A stretch of 64,000 nt of DNA, taken from the NCBI GenBank assembly GCA_012295275.1, contig CM022666.1, positions 12,990,606-13,054,605 of the forward strand, given 5' to 3'. Of the stretch, positions 1 through 23,354 are shown in pieces. This DNA is from Chrysomallon squamiferum. Taxonomy: Eukaryota; Mollusca; Gastropoda; Neomphalida; Peltospiridae. Each line of letters opens with the position of its first letter. Within the stretch, counting starts at the first letter, position 1. The notes below the pieces were generated by a model that ran no database searches, was not told the DNA's origin, and saw nothing but the letters and a program-made list of their open reading frames with translations. Position numbers and translations under genes: made by a program.

Positions 1-86
1 TAGTCCTAGTAGTACCATCATTTCTATATATCACTAACATAACGAGCAGACTGAAATATTTAAATGATTTTTAATTTTTCTCCCAG

Positions 87-9844
<9,758 letters not shown>

Positions 9845-10344
9845 TGAACCGAAAACGTCAAGAAAATATTTTTAGTTTTTTTATTTATTTTTATTACATT
9901 AAACCTAACAATAAATTTACGAACATGCCAAAAATATCACGTGACAAATGGCATAAAAATAGAAATGACAAAACTAAAACGTCAACAAATACGACGACAA
10001 CGATGTTGTTCTCTCCTGAACACTAAAAATGGTTGTTGAATTTTGCCTATACATAGAACAAAAAAAAAAAAAAAAGAAGAAAAATGTTTTAATTGTTTTT
10101 TACGATCATCAAACGAAGACCGAGTGATTACGTGGATGGAAACTAACATAACAAAGTTTGTTGTGTTCACGATATAAACGATAGCGGTTCATTATTAGTC
10201 AGTAATTTATCTGAAACATGCTTAAATCTACTTTGAGTAGATCCGAATCGGGCAAACGTAATTTTAGCTTAAATTTCTGCTCGAGTTAATATTAGTGTTA
10301 GTGGCTGGGAGGTTAGTTGCATGGACGAGAGGTTTGTGTTCCTG

Positions 10345-10655
10345 AACCTCACTAATCTGACTGTGTTAGTGTGTTAGTATGTTAGAGATGAGTGTTAGTG
10401 TGTTAGATGTGAGATGTTCTTACGTATGTCTAATTTGTGTTAGTGTGTTAGAGATGAAAGATAGCGTGTGTCCTTACGTATGTCTAATCTGACTGTGTTA
10501 CTGTGTTAGAGATGAGAGATAGTGTGTGTTCTTACGTATGTCTAATCTGACTGTGTTAGCGTGTTAGTGTGTTAGAGATGAGAGATAGTGTGTGTCCTTA
10601 CGTATGTCTAATCTGACTGTGTTAGTGTGTTAGCGTGTTAGAGATGAGAGATAGC
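10345..10655. repeat. Minisatellite with GTGTTAG sub-repeat, about five units
   Basis: Units of roughly 55-70 bp carry CTTACGTATGTCTAATCTGA followed by a variable number of GTGTTAG heptamers and GAGATGAGAGATAG. Unit lengths differ by heptamer copy number. It lies between the two astacin 3' ends. Confidence 0.85.
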
Positions 10656-11543
10656 GGAACGTGACTCGGTTGTTTGTTACTGTTTTGGATAACAATGCAA
10701 ATGTGGATGTGTGTAAAGAGATTTAGTTAGGGTCAGTAAAAATACTGAAACATAAATTAAACAAATAATAATAATAATAATTTGTTTTATTCCATCATTT
10801 CCTCCGCCCCAAATCTATTGATTTTTGTTTTTATCCGAATCATCGTTAGGCCAGAGAAAATTAAATATTTGTTTGTATGACAACTATATTCTGTATTTAA
10901 TTTATCATACATCTATAAAGGAATATAAATATAATTTGAAACATTTTTATATCAAAATTTAAAATTAAGACATTTAGAATAACAAAGCATTTATTCTCTT
11001 CGTAATAATAACATTTTGAAAGCATAGTTCATACCTGTGATTTATTACATAGGTTTTTATTTCAAGTACACAAAATACAAAAATGACCATGAAAGCGAGG
11101 AGTGACTCAAAACGTTTTAGCATCTCAAAATATTTTCCAAATTTATAAGTTTAAAAAAAAATTGTATTATATTTTATATCTATATAGTCTCCTTGTGAAA
11201 TGAATCCATATATATTTGTATATTTGAGTGTTATATTTAATTGCAAATAAATATTTTTTGAATAATTTTGTGTGGTCTCTTCATTTCTTCAAACTAAGTT
11301 TCATATAAAATTAATATTGAAATTTTAGAACCAATTGTTATTTACTATGTTTTCTTAAAGTTTTTTTTTATTTTTTTTTTTTACTTATAATATTTGCTAA
11401 TAAGGAAGCCACTAATTTCGCTAGAGTTAACTAATTTTTCAAAATCCCTTGAAATGTGACTTACATCCTTTTATTAACAAAACGATAATCTTAATGTATT
11501 TTAATTTATGAATACGAAAAGAAGTGATAGAGTTTAAATAAAG

Positions 11544-11700
<157 letters not shown>

Positions 11701-11811
11701 AGATGTTGATATAACGCTTTTTTGATGAGAAGCAGTGTCAGGATTTGATCCCAGGACCTGTCAGTCTAAAGGTAATTGACTTAATCAGATTTGTTTCGTT
11801 CTCTCGTGCAG

Positions 11812-12070
11812 GCGCGTGCTATGACAGAGATGCGGGATGTGCGCAGTGGGCCAAGCATGGATTCTGTGACTCGAACCCGCGATACAACCTCATCTACTGT
11901 AAAAAGTCGTGTAACAACTGCAACGGTAACGACCTTGTTTTTGTTTTTTCTTTTCCTTTTTTTTCCCTCTCTCTCTTTCGTTATTATTATTAATTGTTAT
12001 TGTTGTTGTTGTTGTTGTTATTGGTAATAATGTCAGTAATAATGTCAGTAATAATGTCAGTAATAATGTC

Positions 12071-12106
<36 letters not shown>

Positions 12107-13808
12107 CATGGCAGTAGCATCTACAAGCAAACGTTTAATATTTTAATTTAACAATTCCTTATGTATCAGGCTTATTATATGCATATAATTAGCGATCAAC
12201 ACAGACAGACAGACAGACAAAAACAAAACAAAAAAAACAACGAAACAATTGTATATTTAAATTAGAAATCTCATTAGATACGAAAATCAAACACAACAGT
12301 AATAACAACAACAATAACTTCAACAATAATAATAATAAATATAACAACAACAGCAATGGTAACATGAACAACAATAACAACGGAAACAACAACAGAATAA
12401 ATAATAACGACAAAAACAACCAGACAAATAATACAAATTAAAATATCATCAATCTAGTCAAAATATATTTTTGTCAATATTGCGAAACGAAAAATAAGAA
12501 GATAAACTAAACTTAAATGAGAAAATATTCAATAAACGATATACATAAAAATAATTTTATTAAAAGTTTTCAGACAAAATTCAGTAGTTTAATTTACCAG
12601 TTCACTGACAGTACTTACCATTGCTTTTTATAACTTGCTACGGAGCACATGAAAGGATAACATTCAAAGAGTGTCGCTGAATTTCGCTTGTAGTTATATC
12701 CTACTTACAACTTTCAGAATTCACTGTCCCGGTCATTCCGGTCTTTCTTAATAAGGTACGGAAGACCGTTTGAGCCATAATTTATATAGTTATGACTGTA
12801 AGAAGATAGCTATAACAAAAATAAAAATAAAAACACCACAAAACGGGAATAATAAAATAATAATAATAATAATAACAAACGTCCTATTTAAATAAATAAA
12901 TAATTTACTAGTGCTGTGAAATAGATGCTCTTGCCATTTACCTTTTTTTTTTTCTTTTTTTTTTTAAATCTTATAAAAGGTTCAGTAAAAACCAATTACG
13001 GAATGCCAACTCAAACATAATTCATTCCGCCATGTCATCGAAATACTGTAATATTTAAACGACACGGAAATTGCCGAACATCAAGCGTTCCGAAACGAAC
13101 TCTAAATTTTTATTAACATCTATTGATATTATTTTTATTTCATATCCCTCAGTAATCTAGGAGCCATGAATAAGAAAAATCCACACACGGGTCAGATTAA
13201 ATACCAGTGTCTGCGCTTCAAAAACAGTCGATACCAAAAAAGAAACAGTGTTTGCCTAGCGTTGCATAACATGACATTATTCCGTTATCTTTATTCCTGA
13301 CTTTTTTCTGTCGCACCTGCTTTTTTCTTTGTTATCTCTGTCACGTTTCAGAGTCAAAATCGTGACATTTGAGATAAGAAACCAAATTGTGCGTTATATT
13401 TTGTTTGTAACAAAAACAGCAGTTATAAAAAATAGCATAGTAATAATAACTAACTTGAAAATCATATCTGTTCAGATCAGAAAGGTTAAACGAAACTAAA
13501 ATAGATAAATAAATAAACACTACGATTGTACTGTAATGTTTTGAAAACAAGGGACTTTTTAAAGAAAATTTTATGTTTGTGGTTTTATCTATTGTCATTT
13601 TTTCTACAGTATGATAATGATGATAACATTAAAATTATTATTGGGTTTCCGAAAAATGATGATGGAAAGTGTTTTGTTGTTGTTGTTATTCCTCCTTTTC
13701 CAGCTCACCCTTCGTCTCCTTCGTCTTCTTATCAACATTATTATTGTTATGGTTGTTTTATCGTTATTTTACTAGTATTGTCATTACATTATCAATATCA
13801 TTCTTCTT

Positions 13809-13874
<66 letters not shown>

Positions 13875-14125
13875 GTTGTTGTTGTTGTTGTTGTTGCTGT
13901 TGTTGTTTTGTTTTTAGTCTTTAACTTTTTATTATTATTATTATTATTGTTGTTGTTGTTGTTGTTTTTATTATTATTATTGTTACTGTCGTCGTCATTG
14001 TTGTTGCAGGATGTCGAGATGAGCAGTACATGTGTCCGGTGTGGGCTAAAGCGGGTCACTGTGTGTTTAACGCTCGCTATATGCTACGTCATTGTCAGAA
14101 ATCATGTAAACAATGTTTTACCTGA
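11812..14125 (+). CDS. Two further ShKT exons, probable alternative 3' end of the astacin gene
   Basis: Exon 11812-11925 (acceptor CGTGCAG, donor GTAAC) and exon 14010-14125 (stop TGA 14123-14125) each encode one complete six-cysteine ShKT domain. They keep the phase-1 entry of the upstream ShKT exons. No signal peptide or start codon precedes them. The simplest reading is that exon 8546-8689 can splice to 11812, skipping the membrane-tail exon 9762-9844 and giving a longer soluble form with eight ShKT domains. The alternative is a remnant of a duplicated gene that has lost its 5' part. These two domains have RY in place of the PxW motif (NPRYN, NARYM), so they are somewhat diverged. AATAAA occurs at 14197-14202, 72 bases after the stop, which supports a real 3' end. 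Confidence 0.72.
11926..14009. other. Intron between the last two ShKT exons
   Basis: Holds a GTT tract, tandem TAATGTCAG units (about 12025-12072), an AGT array, CAACAATAA-type repeats (12298-12420), and a TTC to TTA to TTG compound array at 13801-14008 that runs into the acceptor. No coding signal. Confidence 0.8.
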
Positions 14126-15065
14126 ACCGACCACCACTGTGACAACATCTCACCGTCAACGTATAGATACAGCAAATATCAAATTCTAGACGTGCCAATA
14201 AAAAAATAGCTTAATTATTTAGTAAAAACATATATCCAGACATTTATTGTTGTTAAAGTATATCTGTGGTTGTAGGAATACATAGCTTTAATTAGAATCT
14301 TCCAAATGTTACTGAGCAACAACTTTTGCTAATAATAAAGTTTGACATTACAATAAAAAACGGAAGAAAATAACAGAAATAATTATCCCACATATTAAGT
14401 TAAAATATTACAGAGAGTGAATAATTTACTGCAATGATTTATACCCTCATTATTTCAACATGAAAAATGCAAGATTTTCAATGACATGACGTCATAAATA
14501 GGATAAAAAAAAAAGGTTTAATGATAATATGTTCAAGATCTTATTACGTTAATACTGTCAACCATTATTGATAGAAAATGATAAATAAAAAAAAAAAAAA
14601 AAATACATTCCAATAAATATATAAAAATATTCTAAAACCAAAAATAATTATTATTATTATTTATACCTTCAAGAAAAACAGTTTGGTAAGATACATTTTC
14701 AATTATTATTATTATTATTTTAGTAAAGGTGTACATACGTAGTTAGCTTTAAATAAAGAAAAAATGAATCAAACGTTGTTGAGTTTTTTTATTATTCACT
14801 TTTGAATGATAGAAAAAAAAAATCTTTAAAACCCCGAAGAAAAAAAAAAAAAAAAAAAAAAAAAAGAAGAAGAAATGAATTATAGTCCAGAGAAATAAAT
14901 AAAAGGGAAAAAAGAAACAGTGAATGAATGAATGAATGAAAAAATTAAACAATGACAGAAATGAAAAGAAATATGTGATTTAACTGAAAGTGAAAATAAA
15001 CTTTATAAACGACTATTGAATTTGACGTCCTGGACAGAAAGGAAACTAACAGTAGATGTAGTTGT

Positions 15066-15332
15066 CAGTGGCGTGCAAGGGTGTGGTGATGCCCGGGGCC
15101 AACTGCTTGATTGTCTGCCCCAAAGACTCAAGTACGAGGCCTTGTGCTGAGGAATAGTATGAGAAAGAAAGATTTTTTTGAATATGTAAACACAGATGAA
15201 ACATAAAATAAATACTTTATTCGATTTCAATGTAAATCAACCAGATTTATTAAGTTCTTTTCTCTGATTGGATGCCCCCCTATTTGGATGCCCGGGGCCA
15301 CCGCCCCTTCGACCCCCCTCTGCACGCCACTG
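15066..15332. mobile_element. Non-autonomous DNA transposon (MITE) with terminal inverted repeats
   Basis: Begins CAGTGGCGTGCA and ends TGCACGCCACTG, an exact 12-bp inverted pair. Inside each end is GATGCCCGGGGCCA. It is 267 bp, GC-richer than its surroundings, with no coding capacity. The termini recall hAT-like elements. Target-site duplication is unclear because the flanks are simple repeat. Confidence 0.75.
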
Positions 15333-16234
15333 TAGTAGTAACAGTAGTAGTAGTAGTAGTAGTAGTATATTTGTAATGAAATCCAAATGAAGTCAAAGAT
15401 GGTTTAATCGGAGAAGAGATTGTGTTGAAGAACCTTACACATTTGTTCGAAACGATTCATATTTTGCTCCCATCACCAGCAGACTTCAACTATACAGCGA
15501 TACACCTTGTAACAGAAACATATAGTTAGTAATATGTATTATCTATGCCCTTGTAATGGCGATCTTCGTGTTCGAGAATGATGGCGATGAATATAACGTT
15601 AACGACGTTGATAGTGATGATGACAACGATGATGATGATGATAATGGTGATAAAAACAACATGTTGCATTTACCGATGAAAGACACGAAAAAATCATTAT
15701 AATAATCTGTCTGATTTTAGGATCCATTGTTTGCTCTCTCTGTGTGTGCGTATGTGCTTTTGTAAATATGCATGTCTGTGACTGCGTAGGTGTATCTTAT
15801 TTATACTTCATAATAAGCCTATAAACTACTTATATTAGATAAATAATAAAATTTTCACCTTGAAAAGCACATGTGCACTTGATTTAGTCTTTGTATACTT
15901 TTGTATCTTGATAAAATAAAAACCAATTAAAAATTAAAAAAATTGATACATAAACACGATATCAGTTACACTTTTAGGCAAAGTAAAATAATGCTAATAA
16001 TAAAAACAAAATAAAATAAACAGAATTAACATTTTTCTTTAACGTTTGTTAGTTGTATGCTGAATTTATCGTTGAAATATATTCTGCTGAATTTAATTAT
16101 TTTTGTTAATTTCCCCCAAAAAGTCAAACCGAAATATCATAATAATGAATTGTTTCATGTTGATTATAGATGAGCTGTTATATAGCTACATTTAAGATTA
16201 TCCTTGTATATATATATATATATATGTGTGTGTG

Positions 16235-16268
<34 letters not shown>

Positions 16269-16811
16269 TATCCAAAACGAAACAAAAATATAATTATATT
16301 TCAGTTATGCATTGTGATGTGAAGAAAAAATATACATACACAAAGAAATTTAGGACATGCATGCATTGATATATACACAGAGGCATGCAACGACAATAAT
16401 AACTATTATCAAAATCTGTAATACGAAATATCAAAACAATAACAGAAACAGTGTCAATATAATAATAATAATAGGAATAATAAATAATAACAGTAGTAAT
16501 AATAGTAATAATAATAAAATAATAATAATAGTAGTAGTAGTAGTAGTAGTAACAACTACTCCAAGAATAGCTTTAACAATAAAAACAATAAATAAATAAA
16601 TAAATAAATAAATAAATATTATTCTAATATTACATCATGATATATTATTGTCTGTGATGTTAAACAACGTATCTAAATAAAACAAAACAAACTGAAAGAG
16701 AGAGAGAGAGGGTAAGAGGCCAAGAAAAGAAAGAAAGAAAATGTAAAAAAAACGAGGAGAAAATATATTTCGTCATGCAAAGTCAGTATATATTTTACTG
16801 CTGAATGTGAA

Positions 16812-16887
16812 AACAAATATATAATTTTGTCTGGCCTTGTCTTTGGGAGTGGCTGGGCTAAAACAGGTGCGAGGCTTACCCTTGCAG
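16812..16887 (+). promoter_or_regulatory. Candidate promoter and non-coding first exon of the peptide-precursor gene
   Basis: A TATA-like ATATATAA at about 16818 is followed some 25-70 bases later by sequence ending CTTGCAG/GTAAGG at 16887/16888, a strong donor. The first coding exon begins only two bases before its ATG (17418), so an upstream non-coding exon is required. This is the best candidate I see. Confidence 0.4.
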
Positions 16888-17151
16888 GTAAGGTAGATAA
16901 CAGATATACATCTTCTATATAAACAAGTTTTTCATAGATTAGAACTCAGATTGGTTCAAATCTCGGAAAACGGTAACTATTGTTACAGTTATTATTATAT
17001 ACTGTGCTTTTCATTACTGTGTAATTGTTGATAGCGATTCTCAAGTTGTTTTTTGAGTGGTTTTTTTATTATTTTATTTATTCATTTATTTATTTATTTA
17101 CATATTTTTGTTTTGTTTTTATTTATTTTTTTGGACTACTACTACTACTTC

Positions 17152-17206
<55 letters not shown>

Positions 17207-17419
17207 CAATAATAAAAATAACAACAACAACAACAGAAGTTAAATATTAAATATTAAATCTTTATCTGTTTTAAAAGAAAAATAGTGTTTTGCCAGATTC
17301 TAAATGTCGCAAAATTTTTAAAACAAAATTAAAAAAAAAAAAAAAAAAACAATAAAATAAAATTATTTTTGATATTTTAAAAACTCATAGTAAAAAGAAA
17401 ATGTTTAATTTTCACAGCA

Positions 17420-20183
17420 ATGGCAGCCAAGTTAGTTCTCTTACTGTCCGTAGCCGCATTCTGTACCGCCGTTCCTCTTGGTGAGTGTCCGAGTGTTTGT
17501 CTGTCTGTGCCTTCGTGTTTTCATCTGTCTGTGTGTCCGTGTGTTTGTCTGTTTGTATGTGTCCGTTTGTACCTCTGTCTGTGTATTCTTGTGTTTGTCG
17601 GTCTGTGTGTTCGTGTGTTTGTTTGTCTGTGTGTTCGTGTATTTGCTTGTTTGGGTGTTTGTCTGTCTGCATTTCCGTATGTCTGTGTCTCTATGTCTTG
17701 GAATATGTCTATGTGTCTGTGTTTTTAGCTGTGTGTGTCTTTCAATTCGATTTTTTTTTTTTTTATAATTTAAAGATTTTCCACAATTAGCTGTCAGTGT
17801 ACAAATATGGACGTTGTTGTTACATTCCTATCTAAACAAATGTTTTTCTTGTTTAAGAAAAGAGAAACGTTCTTAAAGAACTCGAGAATCAAGAGAAGCA
17901 GGCACTTCTTCAGGCTGCCAGCGGACTCACACAAGGTTAGTGATATGTACACACACATACACACATACATACATACATACATCAACAAATACACACACAG
18001 ATATACATGCATACATATATACATACATACATACATAGATACATACACATATACACACACACATACATACACACATACATACATACATACATACATCAAC
18101 AAATACACACACAGATATACATGCATACATACATACATACATACATACACACACAGAAATACATATATTCATACATACATACGTACACCAACACATACAC
18201 AAATGCATACAAACATAATATATACATACGTACGTACATACATTCATAAGTACAAACATACATTACATACATGCATACATACATACATTATTAAGTAAGT
18301 TAGTACATAATAATTTCATGATAAAAAAAAAAAAAAAGATCTAAACCGTTATTAAATTTGCTAAACTTAACACAAAAACCAAGGATTATTTTAACACAAT
18401 TAGTTTTGTAATTTATAGAAATCACATCCAAGGTAACCGATGCTCTTGGCAATGCTATCACTAATGGAATTTCAAACCTGTTCCACCTTGGAAAGAGAAA
18501 TATCGGTGACGACTTGAAGAACATTGAAAAACAAGCTCTTCTGCAAGCCGCTGGAACTCTTACCAACCGTAAGTAACAGAAATTAAAAACAAACAAAAAA
18601 TAAAAATTAATGAAATTTTAAATTTGAAAAACATGTTTACTATTCTTAAGTATCCCTCCAGTGTTTAATGGTAAACAAGGTTTTTAATAATGTCTTCAGT
18701 TTAATCATAAATGTATTAAATTTCAGAATTATTTTGTTTAAAGTATAAAGGTCAAACGGTTTCGTCAGTACACGCTTGGTTCCTGATTACTTGAAAAGTT
18801 AAAAACAATGTATAAACTTCTGAACTATTTCTTTTGAAATATTACTAAAATAAAATAATTATTTTTTAATGTATTTATTTCTAAAAACAAACGACCAAAA
18901 AAGATTATAAAATTTATTTGTGCAGTTAACAAAGGAAGTCAAAAAAATATTATATTAAAAGATAGTTTACATATTAATATTCTTAAATCTACGGTTATAA
19001 TTATGGCATATATTACGGTAAAGAACCTTGCAAACAACGAGACAGGGAACAGTCTACCGTCATGCAAAGGGTTACTCCTTCTCGTTTTATCTAAATGCAC
19101 CTTCCCACAGATAGAACAGTCTTTGATAAACGAATCGGGAGAAATCGGCTTTAATCGGAAATAGATTTAACAACATCAATCATTGAAAATTATACAACAG
19201 ACCGCTTCAGATGAACCTAATTATAATTTTTTTTTAAATCGGATGTAATATTAAACATTTATAAATTTTAATAACAGATGTTAATTATTTCTCTTTTGTT
19301 ACTTAAAGAACTGACTCAACAGCTAACAGGGGCTATTGGCAGCGCTCTCACTAATGGAATTTCTGGTCTGTTTCACCTTGGAAAGAGAAATATCGGTGAA
19401 GACTTGAAGAACATTGAAAAACAAGCTCTTCTGCAAGCCGCTGGATCTCTCGCCAATAGTACGTACATTCGTAAAATTTGTGATAAATCAAAGTGGTTTT
19501 AAAACTGATAATGGTGTGTGGATATTAGATAAATAAAAGAAAGAAAGGCTTTAACCGCTGTTCTTCTGAAAATTAAAGTTAAAACTCTATATATAAAATG
19601 TACTCTTCCAGCATTCATTTATTTATTATGTCTATTATTATTATTATTTATTTATTTATTCATTTATTTATTTATTTATTTATTTATTTATTATACTTTA
19701 TTTATTTATTTACGTCTTTATTCTTTTTTGTTTCCTTCGTTCATTCTTGCTTTCTTTATTTTTATTTCTATTATTTTTATTTTATTCATTATTTATATAT
19801 ATTTATTTCTTTATAATAAAAGTTATTTCACCATAACAGTTAGTTAGATACATCACAAGTATGGCGTACCCCTTTTCTTGTAAAGCTGGAACGGTCCCTG
19901 ACGTTACGTTTCGTTATTTATAGCACTGACGTCAACAGTGACCGGAGCTCTTAGCAACGCTCTGACCAGTGGTCTCTCGAACCTGTTCCACGTGGGAAGA
20001 AGAAGTCTGGGCAGTGATCTGAAGGACATTGAAAAGCAAGCTCTTCTCCAGGCCGCGGGATCTCTCACAAACCGTAAGTTACGTTACTAAAACAAACACT
20101 TTCATTTACACCTTGACTGGGTCATTATGATTCGTCAGCGATTATTGATATGAACAATTACTTTATTTTTATTTTTTGGTTAA

Positions 20184-20243
<60 letters not shown>

Positions 20244-20412
20244 TATATCATTATTATCATTATCATCATTATATTTATTATTATTATTATCATCGTCATC
20301 ATCATTATATTATTATTATCATCATTATTATTATTACTATTATAATTATTATTATCATTACTATTATTATTATTATTATCATCATCATCATCATTATTAT
20401 CATTCATCATTA

Positions 20413-20459
<47 letters not shown>

Positions 20460-21104
20460 TTCTTCTTCTTTCTTCTTCTTTTTTTTTTTCTATATTTTTC
20501 ATTCTATTCTATTTACATTTTCAGAACTGACTCAGCAACTTACCGGTGCTCTGGGCAGTGCTATCAGCAGTGGAATTTCAAACCTGTTCCATCTTGGAAA
20601 GAGAAATATCGGTGAAGACTTGAAGAACATTGAAAAACAAGCTCTTCTGCAAGCCGCTGGAACTCTCACCAACCGTAAGCTATGTTAAATGTTTTATAGA
20701 CGACTCAGCATATTTTTAACTAAATATTATTAAACGTGAGTCTTATGTTTAATCGTATAAAAATTAGATGAAAGGAAACATGCTGAAGTCAGTATGCTGG
20801 GTATTTTTCGTTTTAAATTTATCGATTAGCAAAAAGTGATGTTTTATTTGCACCTTCCCGTAGACTATGAAAAATACGAAAGTACCTTATCAGTAACAGC
20901 AAAACAAGAATACCAACGATGATAATAATAATAATAATAGCTGTTGTTGTAGAAGATGTATCAGTAATAATAGCGGCAGAAGCAGCAACAGTAGTTGTAG
21001 TATTAATAGCAGTAGTAATATTAATTGTCATAACAAGAATAAATAAAGATTACTACTACTACTACTACTACTGCTGCTGCTACTACTACTACTACTACTA
21101 CTAC

Positions 21105-21136
<32 letters not shown>

Positions 21137-21968
21137 CATTTTTATAATGCCCGTTGTATTTCTATTGCTTTTATAAACTGAATGCAGTTTAAATAAAAAT
21201 TAAATTAAATAAACGTGCTTTGTAGAACTGACTGGAGCTCTCACAAGTGGCATTGCTAACCTGTTCCACCTTGGAAAGAGAAATATCGGTGAAGACTTGA
21301 AGAACATTGAAAAACAAGCTCTTCTCCAAGCCGCTGGAACTCTCACCAACCGTAAGCTATATTAAATATTTTATAGAAGACTCAGCATATTTTTAAGTAA
21401 ATATTATTTAAAGTGAGTCATATGTTTAATCGTATAAAAATTAGATGAAAGGAAACATGCTGAAGTCAGTGTGCTGGGTATTTTTTTTTTTTTTTTAATT
21501 TTTTTTTTATCGATTAGCAAAAAGTGATGTTTTATTTGCACCTTCCCATAGACTTTGAAGAATATGATATCAGTAACAACAAAACAAGAATACCAACGAT
21601 AATAATAATAATAATAATAATAATAATAGTTGTTGTACAAGATAATAATCATAACATGAACAAATAAAGACTACTACTACTACTGCTACTACTACTACTA
21701 CTACTACTATTAATACTATTACTGCTACTACTACTAATAATACATGCCCGTGGTATTTCTATTGCTTTTATAAACTAAATGCTGTTTAAATAAAAATTAA
21801 ATTAAATAAACGTGTATTGTAGAACTGACTGGAGCTCTCACAACTGGCATTTCTAACCTGTTCCACCTTGGAAAGAGAAATTTTGGAGATGATCTGAAGA
21901 ATCTTGAAAAACAAGCTATCCTCCAAGCCGCTGGAACTCTAACCAACCGTACGTTTTATACAGTTCTT

Positions 21969-22011
<43 letters not shown>

Positions 22012-22052
22012 GAAAGAGATAAATATTTTAATCGTTTTATTAAGATTTATTA

Positions 22053-22083
<31 letters not shown>

Positions 22084-22307
22084 GACGTCTGACCAATTGT
22101 AAAACAAGTATCAAAGTTGAAAATACAGCTTATTATTTAATTCAGTATACACTTTACTCACGCTTGGTCACGTTGGTTGAATGACAGAGCAGTGCATACC
22201 ACATACATCTGTTAGGGGCACTTGGCTTGATCGGAAAATTACTATATTAGGGACTTCTAGAAATAAATGAATTAATTAATTAATACTGTCTGAAGATGTC
22301 CTAAAAT

Positions 22308-22349
<42 letters not shown>

Positions 22350-23323
22350 TTTTTTTTTTTTTTTCTCTAAAAATTATAAATGTAATTATTAATTATTTTT
22401 TTTTGGACAGAACTGACTGGAGCCCTCACAAGTGGCATTTCTAACCTGTTCCACCTTGGAAAGCGAGGCCTCGGTGAAGACATAAAGAACGCTGAGAAAC
22501 AAGCTCTGCTCCAAGCCGCTGGATCCCTCACAAATGGCAAGTTTACAACGTTTTCCTGATTCCTGGGAAGTAAAAACATGCTTCTCTCCCTTTCTTTGCT
22601 CTCTTATTGTTTAATCTCCTAATAAACTTACGTAAATTTCTTGTTAAAGATATCTTCTCTGTGTGTATCTGTGAACTCATATCTTTTACACATTCTGCAG
22701 CCATCATTACTCTCTTTTGTTTTACGAACCTCCATTTTTGTTAATTTTTTGGCTCGTAACTGTAGACACTTTTTCAGTTTTTCATTTATTAGCCAAAATA
22801 CGTGTTACAGTTTAATAAGTATCTAAAAATAGAGACGAAAAACAGAGCTATTAATAGAATGAGATCATTACGACATCAAATTAGAAAAAATAAATTTAAA
22901 TAAAAATAAAACAATCAAATAAATATGTTAAATTTGTAAGAAAACTGAATAATTAATTAACCAGTTAAAACAAATAAAGTATAAATTATAACACTATTAA
23001 TAAATATTTATTAAATGTTTCAGAACTAACACAGAAACTGACCGGTGCTCTTGGAACTGCTCTGACCAATGGAATTTCCAACCTGTTCCACTTTGGAAAA
23101 CGTGATACTGGTGACTATATATAAACATATTTACAAACATACAAACATACATATATCCACACATAAACACAACATTTATGTGTATATATATATATATAAA
23201 GTTAATCTGACAATACACATATTATATACAAACACACACAAACCCACTCGCACAAAACCATGAGATAGAAATATACTGTGATAGTGATTACATACTCTAT
23301 CAATCAATCAGCCAGTATATAGG

Positions 23324-23354
<31 letters not shown>

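Larger units (their letters stand above)
14126..17417. other. Intergenic and 5' flank of the peptide-precursor gene
   Basis: Holds the astacin polyadenylation signal (14197), poly-A/T tracts, the inverted-repeat element at 15066-15332, (GT)n near 16225-16267, AAT and GTA arrays and (AAT)n at 17154-17204. No further gene seen. Confidence 0.7.

Noticed and set aside
10345-10655. CRISPR-like regular array
   Set aside because: Eukaryotic locus; units contiguous without unique spacers, so it is a minisatellite.
11736-11780. tRNA-like box (GATTTGATCCCAGGACCTG)
   Set aside because: Resembles a B box but no paired acceptor stem or A box was found. At most a SINE scrap.
17412-17790. Several long Cys/Val- or Thr/Gln-rich frames on both strands
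   Set aside because: They read a degenerate TGTCTGTGT repeat in intron 1 of the peptide gene. The real exon is 17420-17480.
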